Both the position numbers and the translations under genes were made by a program. Source: Casuarius casuarius (taxonomy: Eukaryota; Chordata; Aves; Casuariiformes; Casuariidae). From it: DNA of 64,000 nt. Positions 13,301-27,600 of the stretch are shown here, piece by piece (position 1 is the first letter of the stretch; every line of letters starts with the position of its first letter). The stretch spans positions 2,786,896-2,850,895 of the forward strand of contig PTFA01000055.1 in assembly GCA_003342895.1 (NCBI GenBank), written 5' to 3'. The notes under the pieces are model-generated. The model was given only the letters and a program-made list of their open reading frames with translations. It had not been told where the DNA came from and did not search any database.

Positions 13301-16300
13301 GGGAGTTTAAACATATTCCACAGATTCAGCCTAGTATTTCCTCCTTTTCTCCCCCCACCCCCTTTTTTCCTTTTCTAAGCTTTGAAATGTTTTATTCCAA
13401 ATGAATGGAAGGGAAAAAATTGAGGCAGGCCCCTTTTCTGCTTCTACGCAGCTTCATAGTTCGTGCTCCTCAACAGAGCTTTGGACCCAGTTGAAGTAAG
13501 GAGGCCTTTCAGGTTTGCAGTATAGGTTGGTTTCACAAGTGAAATGTAGCAAAGTAGTTCTATTATAGTAGATGAGAGGAGATCATAGTAATTAAATTAC
13601 ATGTTCCTATCAAATAGTATGGCATACTTTGCATTTTGTGTGAAGTAATTCCTGATACAGGCCTAAATAGTCTTGAAAGATCACTGTCATGTCTGATTTT
13701 CAGCACTTCCTGGGAAAACAGTGCTTCAGTCTCCTATCTCAACTCATTTCATTGCCAATTAATAAACAAGCAGTATACCAGTAATCTTTGGTGCATACCA
13801 CCTCTGTGGCACAAGTGACAGTTATGAGACATGNGAATAACTTAAAGATGACTTATTTTAGTCTAATCTAGTGTTAGTCACAAAGTTTGGGAATACTTTC
13901 ATGCAGTAAAATGAAAGAAAAGAGTATATAGTATATATTTTTGGAAAAATGGGTACCAGACTGACTACTTTTAATGTTCTGTGATATTTTTCAAGACTAT
14001 TTTTCTTAGTTTGCTGCATTTTTCTCCAGATCTAGTGTTGTTTGTCTTTCTTAGATAGAATTGCTTGTTTGATTTGTGGGGCTACTATTAATACCGGCGT
14101 AGATCTGATGTCCTTTAATCTGACTGCAAGTTAACAGTATGTCTTACACTAGAAGCCATTGTGAAGCAATGTAGGGATATACAGTGGAATGTCACTATTT
14201 TTGCTTTTTATTGTCCTACTTGATGAATAAATAAAACTAGAAGATGTTCAAGATTCAAAGGAGGAAAACTTTTGCACCCTCCCCAACAGTGGAGGCATTT
14301 ATGCTTTGTAATAAATTAGACATAGAAATTTTGTTTATTATCCTCATGCAGTTGAATTCTACTGTCCTTTATATGGAAGAAAAACTACAGGTACTTGATT
14401 CAATAAGCTGATATAGAACTTGCAGATAACTAACTAGCTTAACATATTGATCATAATTTCTGCTGGCAACGTTTTCGTGCATGAGCTAGATTTCATGCTG
14501 TGCCTTTCTCTCAGTTAGAATGTCACTTTAAAATTAATGCTAATTATATGTGTGTTAACACCTCTTTCCTTACTGGGCTCTGCTATGGGGAGGGAGCATG
14601 GTATGCTGTTCTATGGATAAATACAAGTAGTTACTCTTTGTGTAATACTGGTAAAACTGAAGTTGCTATAAGTAGCAGAATGAACAGTCTGTTTCTACTT
14701 ATAGTAACTCATATCTCGTAAATCAGCTAACATTTTTCTTTACTGTTACATTTTTAACTGGCTGCATTATATATGAATGGCACAAGATTGCTTTTGTTAT
14801 AAAGTGGATGAATTTGTAAGGGGAAAATAACTTGTTTTGTAAACTCTAAAATAACTGTCTTTAAGAACTAGGCAAATCTGAGTTTGTTGCTACTAGATGA
14901 CTTTTTTATAGAATACCACTGTAAGAGTCTTATGAGATAAATTGCAGACAACAAGTAAGTGCCTTGTACTTTTTTTAGCTTTCTTCATGTAGCTGAATCT
15001 TTAGCTGATGTCAAATTCACCATGGGCTCGAGGCAAAGTGACTGACTGCTTACTGCAAAGAACAGTCCCAAAGACTGTATCCTGTAGTGCAAGGAAACAA
15101 AGTACTTGTTCCCCAACTTATCGTTTCCTGTTGTGTTCTTAACATCTCTCTCGTAGTAAATATGTTTTTTACTTAAATGAATCATCTCAGGAGGAGCTGT
15201 AATGCTACAGATAGTATGGTATAGTCAAATTCAATTCTGTGCTGATCCTATCTACTAACTTCATTTAACTATTATGTACTTTTAGTCAACAGTGTACTCT
15301 GATACTTGTAACAATTCACTGGCAGAAGTCATGTAATCCTGTTTGTCCCCCACACATTTCCCTTTCTATAATTGTTAAAACAAAGAGCTGTATTTCTACA
15401 TTGTCCATACCAATGAGCTTGTTTTTTTGAATGTAACGATCCATCAAAAAGCAACTGCTTCATAAAACATGCTCAGACATTAGGACTGCAGTTTATAAAA
15501 ATTAAAAAAAAAAAACCAAAAAAAAACCCCACTTTTTTGGATTTATAAAAATCCTTTCATGAGCAGAGTCGCACAAGTATTTTGCTTATTGCATAAAAAA
15601 TCACCTTCTCAATTAATAGACATCTTTCTCAATGCATATCCTATTCTATTTAGGCCTTGGGAAGAGAGCTTTTTTGTTGTTAATGCCTTCAGGAGTTTGG
15701 GGCTGGGGTTTTTTCTTTTCCTTTCTGCTCTTAATTCTGATGCAAGCTTCCCTCCAAAGGTGAAGTACCATTTTCAGCATGATAATGAAACAATATCAAT
15801 ACCTACATACAGTATTCCGTTCCTGTCTGCCTAGTAAATGTTGAAAAAGTGACTGAACAGTTCTGATAGTGTTGCAGAGCAGGAAGTTGCGAACTGCTTC
15901 TTATGCTTTGTAGGTTACTTCAATGCCTGGAGCAGGAAGAGCTGCGAAGATTCCTAGGAACATGTTCCAAGATACAAACACAAACAGCATTTCTGCTATC
16001 GCCTCATCATTTGTGAGGAAACTGGTATTTTATCACCCTTGGAAGAATTTGACAGTCTACAACCTGATTATAATGTTATCTACAATTTTTTGTGTGTTCG
16101 ACTGGACTTCTTAACCATTCCATTCTTGCATTTAATATATTTAGGTTAGTGATAGGCTTTTTTCTCCCCTTTTGTTTGCTTTATCAAGTCGTTTCTAGGG
16201 AAATTTCAGTGTCATTGTCTTTGGTGTTCAGTATTCTCATGTTTGCAGTTTGTTTACTTTTTGACTAGCTTGCATTTGATAGTATTCCCTTAATTCTCTG

Positions 16301-16429
16301 TGGCTCCGTACTGGTAATTGAGGAAGAAATAACATACAAGGGCAAGGGGGAAGGTATCACTCTACTTACTCTTGTACTCTTACCATGGTATCAGCAGATA
16401 GTTGCTGTTTGACATAGGATATAGAGCTA

Positions 16430-16448
16430 GGGGGACTTTTGGTCCCCC
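16430..16448. repeat. GC-rich 7-bp hairpin
   Basis: GGGGGAC and GTCCCCC pair around the loop TTTTG. The stem is short but GC-rich. It is not followed by a T run of the type that ends Pol III transcripts. Confidence 0.55.
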
Positions 16449-16588
16449 AGAGCCATAGAAGTGCGCAGCTAGAAGCCTTGTGAACGCACAGTAGCTATAG
16501 TTTCCTGTCAGCTCTGATTCTTACTCTTGTCTTCAAGTCATACTATCTTGTCGTTCCTTTCCATCCTGAAAACTTAAATATAACTGTT

Positions 16589-16615
16589 ATGTTTCCTACC
16601 ACAGGTAGGAAACAT
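16589..16615. repeat. Perfect 12-bp hairpin with 3-base loop
   Basis: ATGTTTCCTACC and GGTAGGAAACAT pair perfectly around the loop ACA. It is the strongest short inverted repeat I noticed in intron 1. It contains CAGGTA, a ZEB-type E-box core. Confidence 0.7.
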
Positions 16616-17470
16616 TAGGAAAATAACTATTTTGGGGAGTGATCTCTTGAATAGAAAAATCAAGAAAGTACTGTTGATAGCTTTCAGAGTGCAAAGTCTT
16701 CCAGTACATCTAACCTCATGGCTTCAGGTCATAACCTTGCTGTCTTGCTGAGTAAATTTGGGTTGAAGGAAAACAATCTTCAGAACTTGGGGACTGTAAT
16801 CTCTACTTCTGTAGTGCATATATTTTAATAATGAAACTTTCTCCCTCCTGTGAAACAGTGGTCTCCAGTTCTTTAAGTTTCATTGCTGTGTTTGGGGCAG
16901 CTTCTTTGCTGGATCAAATGTGTGACGGCAGTGCACACGTGCTGTGTGGGACTGGAGCACCTCGCCATTGCCTGCTAAGAGAGTGACTGAAGCCTGCTCA
17001 TTGGAAATGCCAGCCTCTTGCTCTTCCTGGGCATCTGTAGTGGAACCATGCTACGAAACAGATTGGAGGACAAATCCAGTTTAGCATTTGCTGTTTTCTC
17101 TTCCTCTCCTCTATCTGCAAGTTTTGTGGGAAGGAATAGAAGTGAATAATTGAGGTGGGGAATAGGAACTCTTTAAACTGACGTTGCTGCTGAGAAGAAG
17201 GGATATGATACTGTTTCAACAAGTTAGCTAACCAGGTTAGGATAACTCCTGGTCCCTTCTTCCTCTGTAGTGGCATGTATAGCTCTTTATTCAGAGCCTT
17301 GGTATGCAAATTACCTAATGTGTTTTCATGCCTGTTATCACTAGTTCTAATATTAGTGCATGATATAAGAATATTCTAACAGCAAATCCAAGATTCTACT
17401 TGCACAGAAGTATTTTACGGCCTCTTTGCTGTTTGGGGTTGTGTTTTGGGGTTTTTTTGGTTGTGTTTTT

Positions 17471-17486
17471 GTGTGTGTGTGTGTGT
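17471..17486 (+). repeat. (GT)8 microsatellite
   Basis: Eight GT units sit within a broader T/G-rich low-complexity stretch (about 17,430-17,491). Confidence 0.9.
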
Positions 17487-20400
17487 TTTTGAATAGTGTA
17501 CTTTTTCATGCCTAGAAGCATCTTAATGTATGAAACTGTTGCATGTTTGTGGTAGAGATTTATATCCAGAAACAAACTGAAAAACTTAGTTTCCATGACA
17601 GCTATAATTTGGCTTTAAATTAACGGATGTGGAATGTTCTTAGCAGATACGGGAGCGGTAACAGATGGGACTCTGATGCCTTGCTTATGTGGGTTTGATT
17701 CAGATGAATGCTGGGGTTCTTGGTTTTTCGGTTTTTTTGGTTTTTGCTTGTTTGTTTTCTTCTTATATGAATGTTTGAAAGCTACTTTGCAAACAAACAA
17801 AAATCTTGCGGTATTTACTATTTCTGTGTTGTTTCCTAGAATAAATTTTCAGTAATCTCTCTACTGGACTTCTGATTTTACAAATGTTTTATATGACCCT
17901 CAGTTTGATAGCATTCTCTAGGATTTAATTCAGTTTATATTTTAAAACACTATAATATAGTGTTAGTATACTAGCTTAATACCCCTGTCGCATATTGCTA
18001 GTAGACTAGAAACTTTTAGAACTTGATTGCAGCCCACTGTGAGCTGATTTATGTTGCAAAGGGCAGCATTTCTGATATTGCTGCTTTAGGATCTAGTTCA
18101 GCTCTGGCCTACGTGAGTGTAGTACGTGTTGGTGTAGAGGAACTGGACGTTTTCATGTAAAGCTGAAGTTTGTCCATGTTTAATTCATCCTTCTCATAGG
18201 AAACAACAGGGAGTTAGTCTCTATCTTGTAGGCTGCTTTAGGGTATTCTGTCTTCTTTCTGTGGTACACAGAAGTTAGGCCATACTGTGGTGAAAGATGG
18301 TACTGCCACCAGTACCATCGCAGTCTTGTCCTTTCAGTCCTATCCCTGTATCATCCTCTTCCTCTGGCACATAAGTTCATGTGGCTACATAGTAAAAGGA
18401 ATTGCAAAATTGTTCTGGCTTAAAAATAGATAATTCGTTGATGAGGAAGTACCTGCTGCTTTCCGTGGTGGTGCTGCTATATGCTTGCTGTCATTCTTGC
18501 ACACATGCTTTCTTATTTTCTAGCTGTATGCATGTGTCTATATAACCGTAGGATTAAGTCAAATCAAGTCTCTGTGGAGGTGACACAGACTTGATGGAAA
18601 CTGATTTTGCTGTGCCATTCTGCCAATAATAATTTGGAATAAAAAGCTTATATTGAGAACACTCTATACTGGGTAGGCCTAATCCTTAGTATGCATATAA
18701 CTGCTAGATACACATTTTATTTAAGCTAACTCAGTTTAAAATTCATAGTTCATAGGCTATTATTCTGTTCTGGTACTCAAATAGAGATGGACTTTACATG
18801 TCCAGTTTCCCTTTTATTGTATGAGTACATCCTTTATTTGGAACACTAAAAAGGTCAGCTTTACTTGGTTTTGGAGCTAAAAATCCAACATTTCTATTTG
18901 ATTTACTTGGTTTTGTTTTTTTAATGGGCTGAGTAGGGAAAACGTTGCATCTTGGTTGATGACATGCATGACACGGGGACTTTTCTTAATAGCTTAACAT
19001 TAATATTTTTACATAAATTGAACTTTATGAAATTGAATTTAGCATTGCCATCAGGAAGTAGTTATCTTGGACCGAACTTCATATAAAACAAAGTTTTCAA
19101 TTTAGGCTTCAATGTGAAATCTTCTACTTTCATAGAGTAGTTGCTATATATCTATAACATACTGTCTTTAACTGTGCCCCTTTCCTGAAAAGGGAAACAG
19201 AACAGTCCTTATTAATCTAAATGTGTCTGTCACACTGTAACCGCATCTTGTCCTGAACTAAATTTAATGAAGACATTTTACAGTTGCGTAGACTGCTAGT
19301 TTGTGCTACTGCTTAAGTGCTTGCAAAGCTTCACAGGTGGATTTCTAAGCTACGCTGAATTTTGTGTCATCTTGGTTGTACTGACTGTGAGAGGCGATTA
19401 CATGAAAGCTAGTTTGCTCTAAGGCCCTACAGATGAGGGCTGCAATGTTGTTGTATCCCTCTAGAGCAGATAAGTGTGACTGTAAGCAAGATCGTATTTT
19501 CCTATCATTGGTCCTGTTATATGGGATACATGCAATACATGCCTTCAGCAGCAGCGTCTAAAGTTTGTTTGTCTTCCTTGTAGAACTTGACAGAGCTAAG
19601 GGTGTGCTGTCCCGTACATAGGACTTCATGCGTCAGACTCTGCTTAAAAATGTGTGGATTTTTAAAATGTTTAATGTATTGGTGGCAAAAAAATACAATT
19701 ATGGTGAAGATTTTTTACTTTATTATGATCCTGGGTAAATGAGACATTCCTGATACAGGGACTAATGCAGTTTATATAGCTTAAATTTGTCTTGTGAAAA
19801 TATTTTTCTCTAATTTTGGCATATTGGAAACAGCTTACCCTTAGGTATATCTTGACCTTTTTTTCATTTGTTAGTAAAGTTAATGTTAAAAGTATTTGCG
19901 CATCTTTTTTTTCCTGGTCTAAAAGTAATACATTGCTTTCATTTCAGTGTGAAACTCGAGTCAGCTCTAATGTCTCATCACAAACTGAACACAACTGCTT
20001 TATATCAGATTTTCTTAATGAGTTTCTTTTTTGGGGGGGAGGAGGGGGAAGACGAGGCAAGGAAACCTGTTCACTGCTATTGTTCAGGCCTTGTGGAGTT
20101 CATGTCAGAGCATCTCAGCATTCCTCCTGAGACTGGGCATATTCATGAAAAGGTCTTGCTATTATTATTTTAGATTTCTTAATGCAAGTTTATTGATGCT
20201 GTCAGAATTCCAGAGAACTGCTCTGTTAAATTTCAACTTTGATCGGTAAACGGAGCAACACAGTTGTGTGAAGGTGATGGTTGTTTGAGAATTGTGTTGG
20301 TAAGATTACATGAATAGTCCACAAAAGCCTGGTGTATGGTATTACAGGACAAATGCAGTCTTGTCTTTGAGCTCTGTGGGAGTGCAATTTAAAAATCTGA

Positions 20401-23175
20401 AAGCACACTTACAAATTTTCACTTTTTTTTGTCTTTTGAATCTGTGGACCTCACTCAATGCTGCTATCTCAACTGAAGCAATGTCTGAGGATACTGCAGA
20501 GAAACATAATGATTGCTTCCTATCTATACCTTTCTGGGCTTCCTTAGCATGGATTGACTACTTGCAATTATCAGGAAAAATTTGGTTTTAAGAATTGTCT
20601 AGTCAATGGCTTGGAGTCTTTCTCACAGATCTATCTAGACTATCTTAGTTGAAAAGCTTAAGTGGCCCCAGGCCTTATTTGTCTGCTACTTGAATGATGT
20701 TCAGAGTAGTGGTACACATACATTGTCAGCAGTTCAGTGGAGTAGTTACGTCCCAGGCTTTATGTTTCAAAATCAGAAAGAATTTTGGAAAGAGGATTTA
20801 TACTCTAATATTGTAAACAATGATTTGAAGAAGCTTGGGCTAATTGGCATGTTTTGGGTTTTTTATGTTTTGTTTTTGTTTTTTTTTTTTGGTTGCCGTA
20901 TCAGAAATCTGATGTTTGCTCCTCTTCTTTAGTTTCTATGAGAGTTTTTATACTTTTTTTTGACTGTGGGCTCTGGCAAGCAGAGTTGGATTGCAGCAAT
21001 TTAAAGCGTTACTGTCCTATCTCTGTGTTTCAGTGCCAGAAGTTGTTATCAACCATGGCAGAGTTGACTGAAGGGAAAGCCTGTTTGCTTGGATTGTCCC
21101 AGTCTAAATATACCACTGTAACGTGCCAGTTAGAATTGATTTGGTATCATTATTTGTATAGAAACAAGTAACTTCTTTTGAAGTTATGTGGCAGTATTAT
21201 ATGTAGTAGTAAATGCTATGAGAAGAGAAGGTGGCTATAATAAACAGTTGAAAAAGACAATTTTAAAGTATCACGAGATTTTTGAGTAAAAGTCAAAGGT
21301 AGTGAATGGGTAGCAAGCAAAATGGAAAATAAATTATACTAGAAACAGTATATATAGTAACCACTTGCCAGCACTAATGAACAGGATAGCCCACAATTTA
21401 AAACATGGTTTCATTCTAAGGTGGCGTATTGCTGTGTGAACCTCGTAAAATGCTAGGTTGTTACAAAAATGGTTGAAAGTAGTTTAATATAAGAAATTTA
21501 AAGGGGCAGATGGTTTGAGAAGGATCTGACATCATGCGCAAGTACTAGATATAGGTATTTATTCTCTGATGTTAGTATTAAAGATTTAAGCGAGTCCCAA
21601 ATGAGGCCAAACTTGAAGTTTAAAAGCATCATTGTAATTTCATTACTTAATTCCCTTCTTTTGAAGAAATCCACTGTGAGAGAGAGAAATAATCCTTGTC
21701 TCTGAAAACATTTCCTCTGCCTACAGTATACATTTATCTCTATATTCTAGTGCCACAGGTGATCATCTTACAAATATGCTTGGCATGTGTCTCATTGAAA
21801 ATACCAACCTTTTTAACCAATATTGTTGAACATAGTTCTCTCAATATGCAAGTACATGCTTTTATCTAATCGTACTTTATTTGTAGCTTGAGCAATATAT
21901 AACCACTTCCTCTTCTAAAACAGAATGGTTCTTTTGTATGCTGGTGGGTTGTGATGAATGAAGACTCTTCCTTACAAGTCTTGTTAACAAGAGTGGTGTT
22001 TGAGGACTCTGTCAATTTTCAGTTGTTTGACCTTTTTTCCACTCTTGTAGTTTTCTGAACCCTCTGTGTTCACGAAACTTTCTTCCAGGTTGTCTATGCT
22101 TATTCCTGCTCATACATTTTATGCTTCACAATTTTTTTTTTCTCCTTCCCTGTTTCTTCTAAATCAGTAAAAGATGGCATAGGTAAATTCAGATACTCCA
22201 TTTTTGTCTGGGAATAGGATACCTGAAAGCTGGCATTTCAGGGCGGGGGGGAAGATTTTATAATGGAATTATGAACTGAAATTATTCTGTTAATTTTTTC
22301 TGTCGATTAGAAAGTGTACCAGAATATTCACTCTCCAGTTCTGGAAAACTTTCCCCCGTTGCTCTTGAAAGAATTTGATAGCAGTAAGAAATGATTCGTA
22401 GTTGTGCTAAAGCATAAATGCAATTGGGATGATCTAATGTTTGTTATTTATTTTAAATATTACTACTTATTTTCAATATATTTGGGGTTTCAAAGTCTCA
22501 GCTGAGATTAGAGTTTGATTTGTTTGAGTTGCCATATAAATGTGTGCTCCAGAACATTTGGGTAATGTAATAGTGGGAGGTGGATGAATATCAGTGTGGC
22601 TTTTACTCTGTCAGTCTTTCTTCAAAAATCACTGGTGACAGCCTAGAGCTTCTGTGAGGTGATGTCTCTATAGTGTTATGCTTTCACACCACTATAGGAA
22701 AGTGTTTTTGCAGTTTTTAATCTATTTTTAAGCAAGTACAGAAGTCCCTTTTCCTTTACTGAGGCCCATTTGTGAGGGATGAAAACTCATTGCTTTTTTC
22801 CTCTGACAGTATATAATTTGTGATTAGTATCAGCAACTATATTTCAAAGGTATATGGAGACACAGCAGTATGCATAATATAAATTAAAAGCTAAAGTACA
22901 CTGAGATGTGAATACACCAAAGCTTGAATAAAACCTTGCAGTCAAGAATACACTGAGGACTCTAAGAAAAAACATTGTATTTCGTTAAGGAGTACTCCCT
23001 GTGCTTACTGTCCTGTAAGCTGCTTCCTTGCTTTGTTATCACAGGCTGATTTGGTTGTTATTGGATTTTTGTTGTTTACCAACTACATTGGTGTGTGTTT
23101 TTAAGGTTACTTCGCTAAATATTCCCCTTTTCAGCAGATAAGATTCCTGCATTATTGTCTCTGCAGGCTGGATTT

Positions 23176-23191
23176 AAAAAAAAAAAAAAAA
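23176..23191 (+). repeat. Poly(A) tract, 16 bases
   Basis: A run of 16 A in intron 1. No target-site duplication or retroposon body was recognised next to it. Confidence 0.85.
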
Positions 23192-23359
23192 CTGCATTAG
23201 GAGTTACTGAACCAGTAACCATTTTCAGCCATGTGCTAGCAAAGGTTTTGAATGCCTTTTCCTGCCATTTTCTCTTCATGTCATGCTAGCTTGCTGTTAT
23301 CTTACAAAAATAAACACTTTTAATAGTAGCTGCCATTGTTAGAGTGGGTGTAGTTACTG

Positions 23360-23500
23360 TGTGCTTGGCCCGTGTCTAGAGGAGTGGACAGGCATCGCTA
23401 AAGTGCTCCTCCTTGCTCCACGGGGAGGCTGTGCAGCACGGGGCACGGGGTGGAGCACGCACAAGAGTTCGGGGATCGAAGATCCTAACTCTGGGCCTTC
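23360..23500. other. Isolated GC-rich, CpG-containing patch in intron 1
   Basis: About 140 bases rich in G and C with several CpG dinucleotides (CACGGGG, GCACGC, TTCGGGG, ATCGAAG) sit in AT-rich surroundings. No exon with matching splice sites or phase was found. It is too short for a standard CpG island. It may be a small regulatory element or the remnant of a GC-rich insertion. Confidence 0.4.
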
Positions 23501-26500
23501 ATGGCGAGAACCTAATTTATCCATGACTTTCTTCTGATAAGTATCCTGGCTACAGTTTTCTCTCATAAGTTCGTGAAGGGATCCAATATGTTGCTAAAGG
23601 GCAGTGTTTCTACAGCTTGCAGTTACTCTGAATAAGCTTACAAGGAACTTTTGGCTTTATTTCTGGACCCCAGGAAAGCTTTTCATGCCTGATCCAGAGA
23701 TACATGTGGAACTGTTTAGTCCCCTTTGGCTCATGGCACCAAAGTTCAGTATATGCATGAGTCTTTGCAGGACAAGGACGTTTTGAGATCTCTGATGTTT
23801 ACAGTGTCAGTGGATAGCGCAGACATCTCACAGCAAGGTGTACTGCTTACTTAATGTAACTTGTTATGATAAAGGATTTCAATAATAAATCAAATTAATG
23901 ATATTCATTCCGAATATAACTCAGATTGGCGTTTCCTCTCTTTTCACGTAGCTTGCCCACATAGTTGTCAAATGGGACATTAGCTTAAAAAGCAGAATAC
24001 CCAATAATAAAACCAAACCCAAAGAAGCTGTATAAATAAAAAAAATAATAAATCAGGATGATTAGCACAGTGGGGTCCTAGTTCATGACTGAGTGAGCTC
24101 CTGAATGCTACCTCAATACAACCACTAGGTGAGAGTAATAATTTGTTGCAATTGTCAGCAGTGTACATTATGAAACAAGTGGAACCCTGGGGAGAAATCT
24201 GATTTCTAGCAGTGAAACTTGGCATTCAAATCATTCTTTAAAAAAAATAATAATTGTCCTTCTAGGTCTCTGGTCTCCTTCTGTAAGGTCAGATTATTAT
24301 TATTATCATTATTTGTAACTTTGAGTTTTGCTTCAAATAGCTTAAAGAATTACTCTTTGTTTTGAAAAGAGTAAGTCTGGTTTTTCATTTCCCCTTCTGC
24401 CATTTACTGTCTAAAGAATCATTAAGACTTAAATTTCTTATGCTGTATTATGTTTCTTTGCTAGAAATTTTTATAAGCTTTTTTATATTTGCTTCATGGT
24501 TTATTTTTGAGTGTCTTTTTCTGAGAGAACTTAAAATTCTCATTCCAGTGGCAGTCTTTAAACACTTGATTTCTGCTGATAATTCTGCTGTTTTGAACAG
24601 TGCCAGAATGGTCTAAATTCCCTTTGTTTATAATTCATCCAACAGTGACTTAGTATGCTGTAGCTTTTGAAAATCTACCTAGCTCTTCATGTCCAGGTTG
24701 TTTGTATGCTATCACTCCATCCATTCTGTTTGGAGATAGGAATATATTATATGGTTTTATCTGCTTATCCCTATTGTCTTAAGTTGATCCAGACTATAAA
24801 TGTTTTATATAAAATGTCTGTTCTTCCCTTCTGGGGATAGGGAAGTTAAATTGTCCAAGAAACCCTTTATTCTGTGTGTTGTGTGGAGATGTTTCATTCT
24901 GTCTTGACAGTCATCCAACATGCCCAAAACAATTTCCTCTTTGAGTTAGTTTCTGGCCTACTTTGAAAGTAATACAGTTTTTCTCATATAGTCAGTATAC
25001 AGACATATAAATCTGCATTGAGAGCTGTTTCATTTATATTTTGAATTTTATCATACTTTTATCCCAATTTTATGTTAATGACTTCATAGATCTTCATATC
25101 AGCAAGGACCATTGTGTTACCAGTTCAGACCTGACCACTTCTAAATGTTAACTGATTACATTTCACCCGATTCTCCTGGTTTTAGGTTTGACAAACTTCA
25201 AGAATCTGAATGTAAAATTCAGTTCGGCGCTTAAGAGATTAAACTGTGCACCACATTCAAAGAATTCGATGCTGTTGTAAGTGCAGGGAGTTGAGTAGAT
25301 GAGATGCGGCCAGATGGAAACTTGGTCCTATACTTCAGAAGGGATACAGGAGGGCTCTGGCAGGACAACCTGGTGAAGAAAATCGCTTCATCGTACTTAA
25401 CACTTGTGATCCTTCTAATGTTGTGCAGATGAACTAACTGTGTTGCTCACTGTCAGTGAACATTCATATTGCAATCCTGTCTTTTTAATGACATTACTGC
25501 AATTCTCAGAGTAATTCATGGTAGTGTGAGAGACAGGGATGGGGGCAGGGCCAGGGTGTTCTCTTCAGTGGCCCCAGCATGAACTGGGCATACTGGATTC
25601 TGTTCTCTGGGTATCTGAAGTTTGCCATACAGTAATCTTACTAAAGCTTTGTGCAAACTGTATTATCATAATTTAGATATGATATTAGCACAATTAAATA
25701 GTATTACGAAAAGAACTGTTATACAGTTACTAGTGGCTGCAGGTCTCCATGCATTGATATAAATGATTTATGTACTTTCTGTGAGACTAATTTCTAGAAA
25801 TTCTGCTCTATAAAGGAATAAGATTTTAATATAAATTCTATAGAGAGAAAGTCTCAGACGCTTTCCAAACTTACTGCTCTGAAAGCAAAGAGTTTGAGAT
25901 ACCATGTGATTAAGCAGCTATCTGTAGGTTTTGAAAATACCGTAGTGTGTGTATACCTTGATGCATCTGAGTTAGTACTGGAGATTAAACAAGAGGGATT
26001 AGACATGCCTAGGATCCATTGTAATATTTGCTTCAGTTGTCTAATAGTTAGCTTTTGTAAGAAGCATGCTGAAGCCCATTTCATTAGCTTCGTTGTAAAT
26101 ATCTAGTGTAAATAGAGGCCAATATTTGTTGGCTTGTTATGTAGGAGGACTCATTTTCAGTGAGTACTGAATAGTTCTCAAATAAAGCATGACTACATGG
26201 GTTCAGAGCAAGCAAAGCAACCTGTTCTTTAAATACTTCAAGTAAGTGGATTTGATCTCATAAGAGCTAAGAAACTATTGCTTTCTAACTGGGAAATTCA
26301 GGCAGCTTATGTATCTTTAACTTTAGACATCCAGCTTTGAAGATCCGAGTCTTGCCTTCATCACTGTGTGAATGATTCTTGTTAACCACAGTTAACAGTG
26401 ACTCGGTTGGTGGAGTTAGTGCTTCTGTTGTGAGTGTTGTCCCCTTATCAGTGAGATGTTCTCTGACAACGCACTTTTGCCGTGCCAGACTTGCAGAGGT

Positions 26501-27585
26501 ATGCTTGACTGCAGTGCTCTTTGAGGGCAGATGGCTATAGAGAGAGAGAAGACAAGGGAAGTCTCAAACCGAGAGAAGAAACATTCCAGCAAGTTATGAA
26601 TGTTGCCAGACTACTGGAGGTGTAGGTTTTGAATAAGGTTGGGTTTAGGGCCAAGTAACAAAGTTACTATTTCTTCCTTATTTTCATGTTCTCTACAGGC
26701 TTGTTTCCCTTTTACAGGAAGATGCTGGAAGAAATAGGATGCACTCTGGCTCCTAAAACTATTTTGATGTAAAGATACACTGGCTATCACCTGATCCTAT
26801 TTTTCAGCAGGAAGTCCCATGGAAACCTACCTGGTGTTAAGTTCTGTCTGTTTCCTTTCTTCCAGACATGATTTATTCATTTTCTGCAAACTAATGCGTA
26901 TTTATAGTTTGTAAATACACATTTTAAAATATACATAGAAAATATTATGTAAGTTATTTGCTTGATGTAAATTGAAAGGGGTTTATAATGCAGAATGTTT
27001 TAGTGGCTAATCTAAATGACGTAAGTAAGAAGTGGTAATCTTTTTAATGTGAGCGAAGCACAAACAGATGCAGAGTGACATTTGGTGCACACCCCTTGTG
27101 AGCTTCAGTGGACAGTTGTTTGACCAAATGAAGAATCTACCTTCTCAAGGAAAGGTGATGGAACAGCTGTTGCAGAAGCTGAGGCAGCTAGAAAAAAATA
27201 AATATGAATTTTTCTTTTTTTGTCAGCTAGTCTAACAGAAGAATAGTAGAACTTAGTTTCACACTTTTATTTAACATTTGGTTAAACTCTCCTTAACTGT
27301 TTTAAGAAGCCAGATCCATTAGTCTCTATAAAGTAATGTCTTAAATACTGTCCTTATTAAGTAGCAGTTGCTGCCATTTAGTATCAAGTTGAGGAAGTTA
27401 CCTGTGAAGACTTTCATTTTCATGGAGTGTGCCATACTTCATGTTTTGATTTCTCAGTATGGGCACAAGTGATTACCTGGTAGGTGCAGCATTCTCTGAT
27501 AAAGCCAGCAGTAGTGGAGCAGGAGGAAAAAGAACTGTAGACTGGCAGAAAGACCATGCCTTACCCAAACCTTGGTATCAGTTAA

Positions 27586-27600
27586 TTTTTTTTTTTTTTT
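27586..27600 (+). repeat. Poly(T) tract, 15 bases
   Basis: A run of 15 T in intron 1, followed by AAAC. Confidence 0.85.

Noticed and set aside
17396..17800. Lys/Thr/His-rich minus-strand frames around 17.4-17.8 kb
   Set aside because: Products of T/G low-complexity sequence and the GT microsatellite.
26380..26399. Palindrome-like TGTTAAC-CACA-GTTAACA
   Set aside because: It loosely recalls an HNF1 half-site pair, but the spacing and core do not fit the consensus, and AT-rich inverted repeats this short are common.
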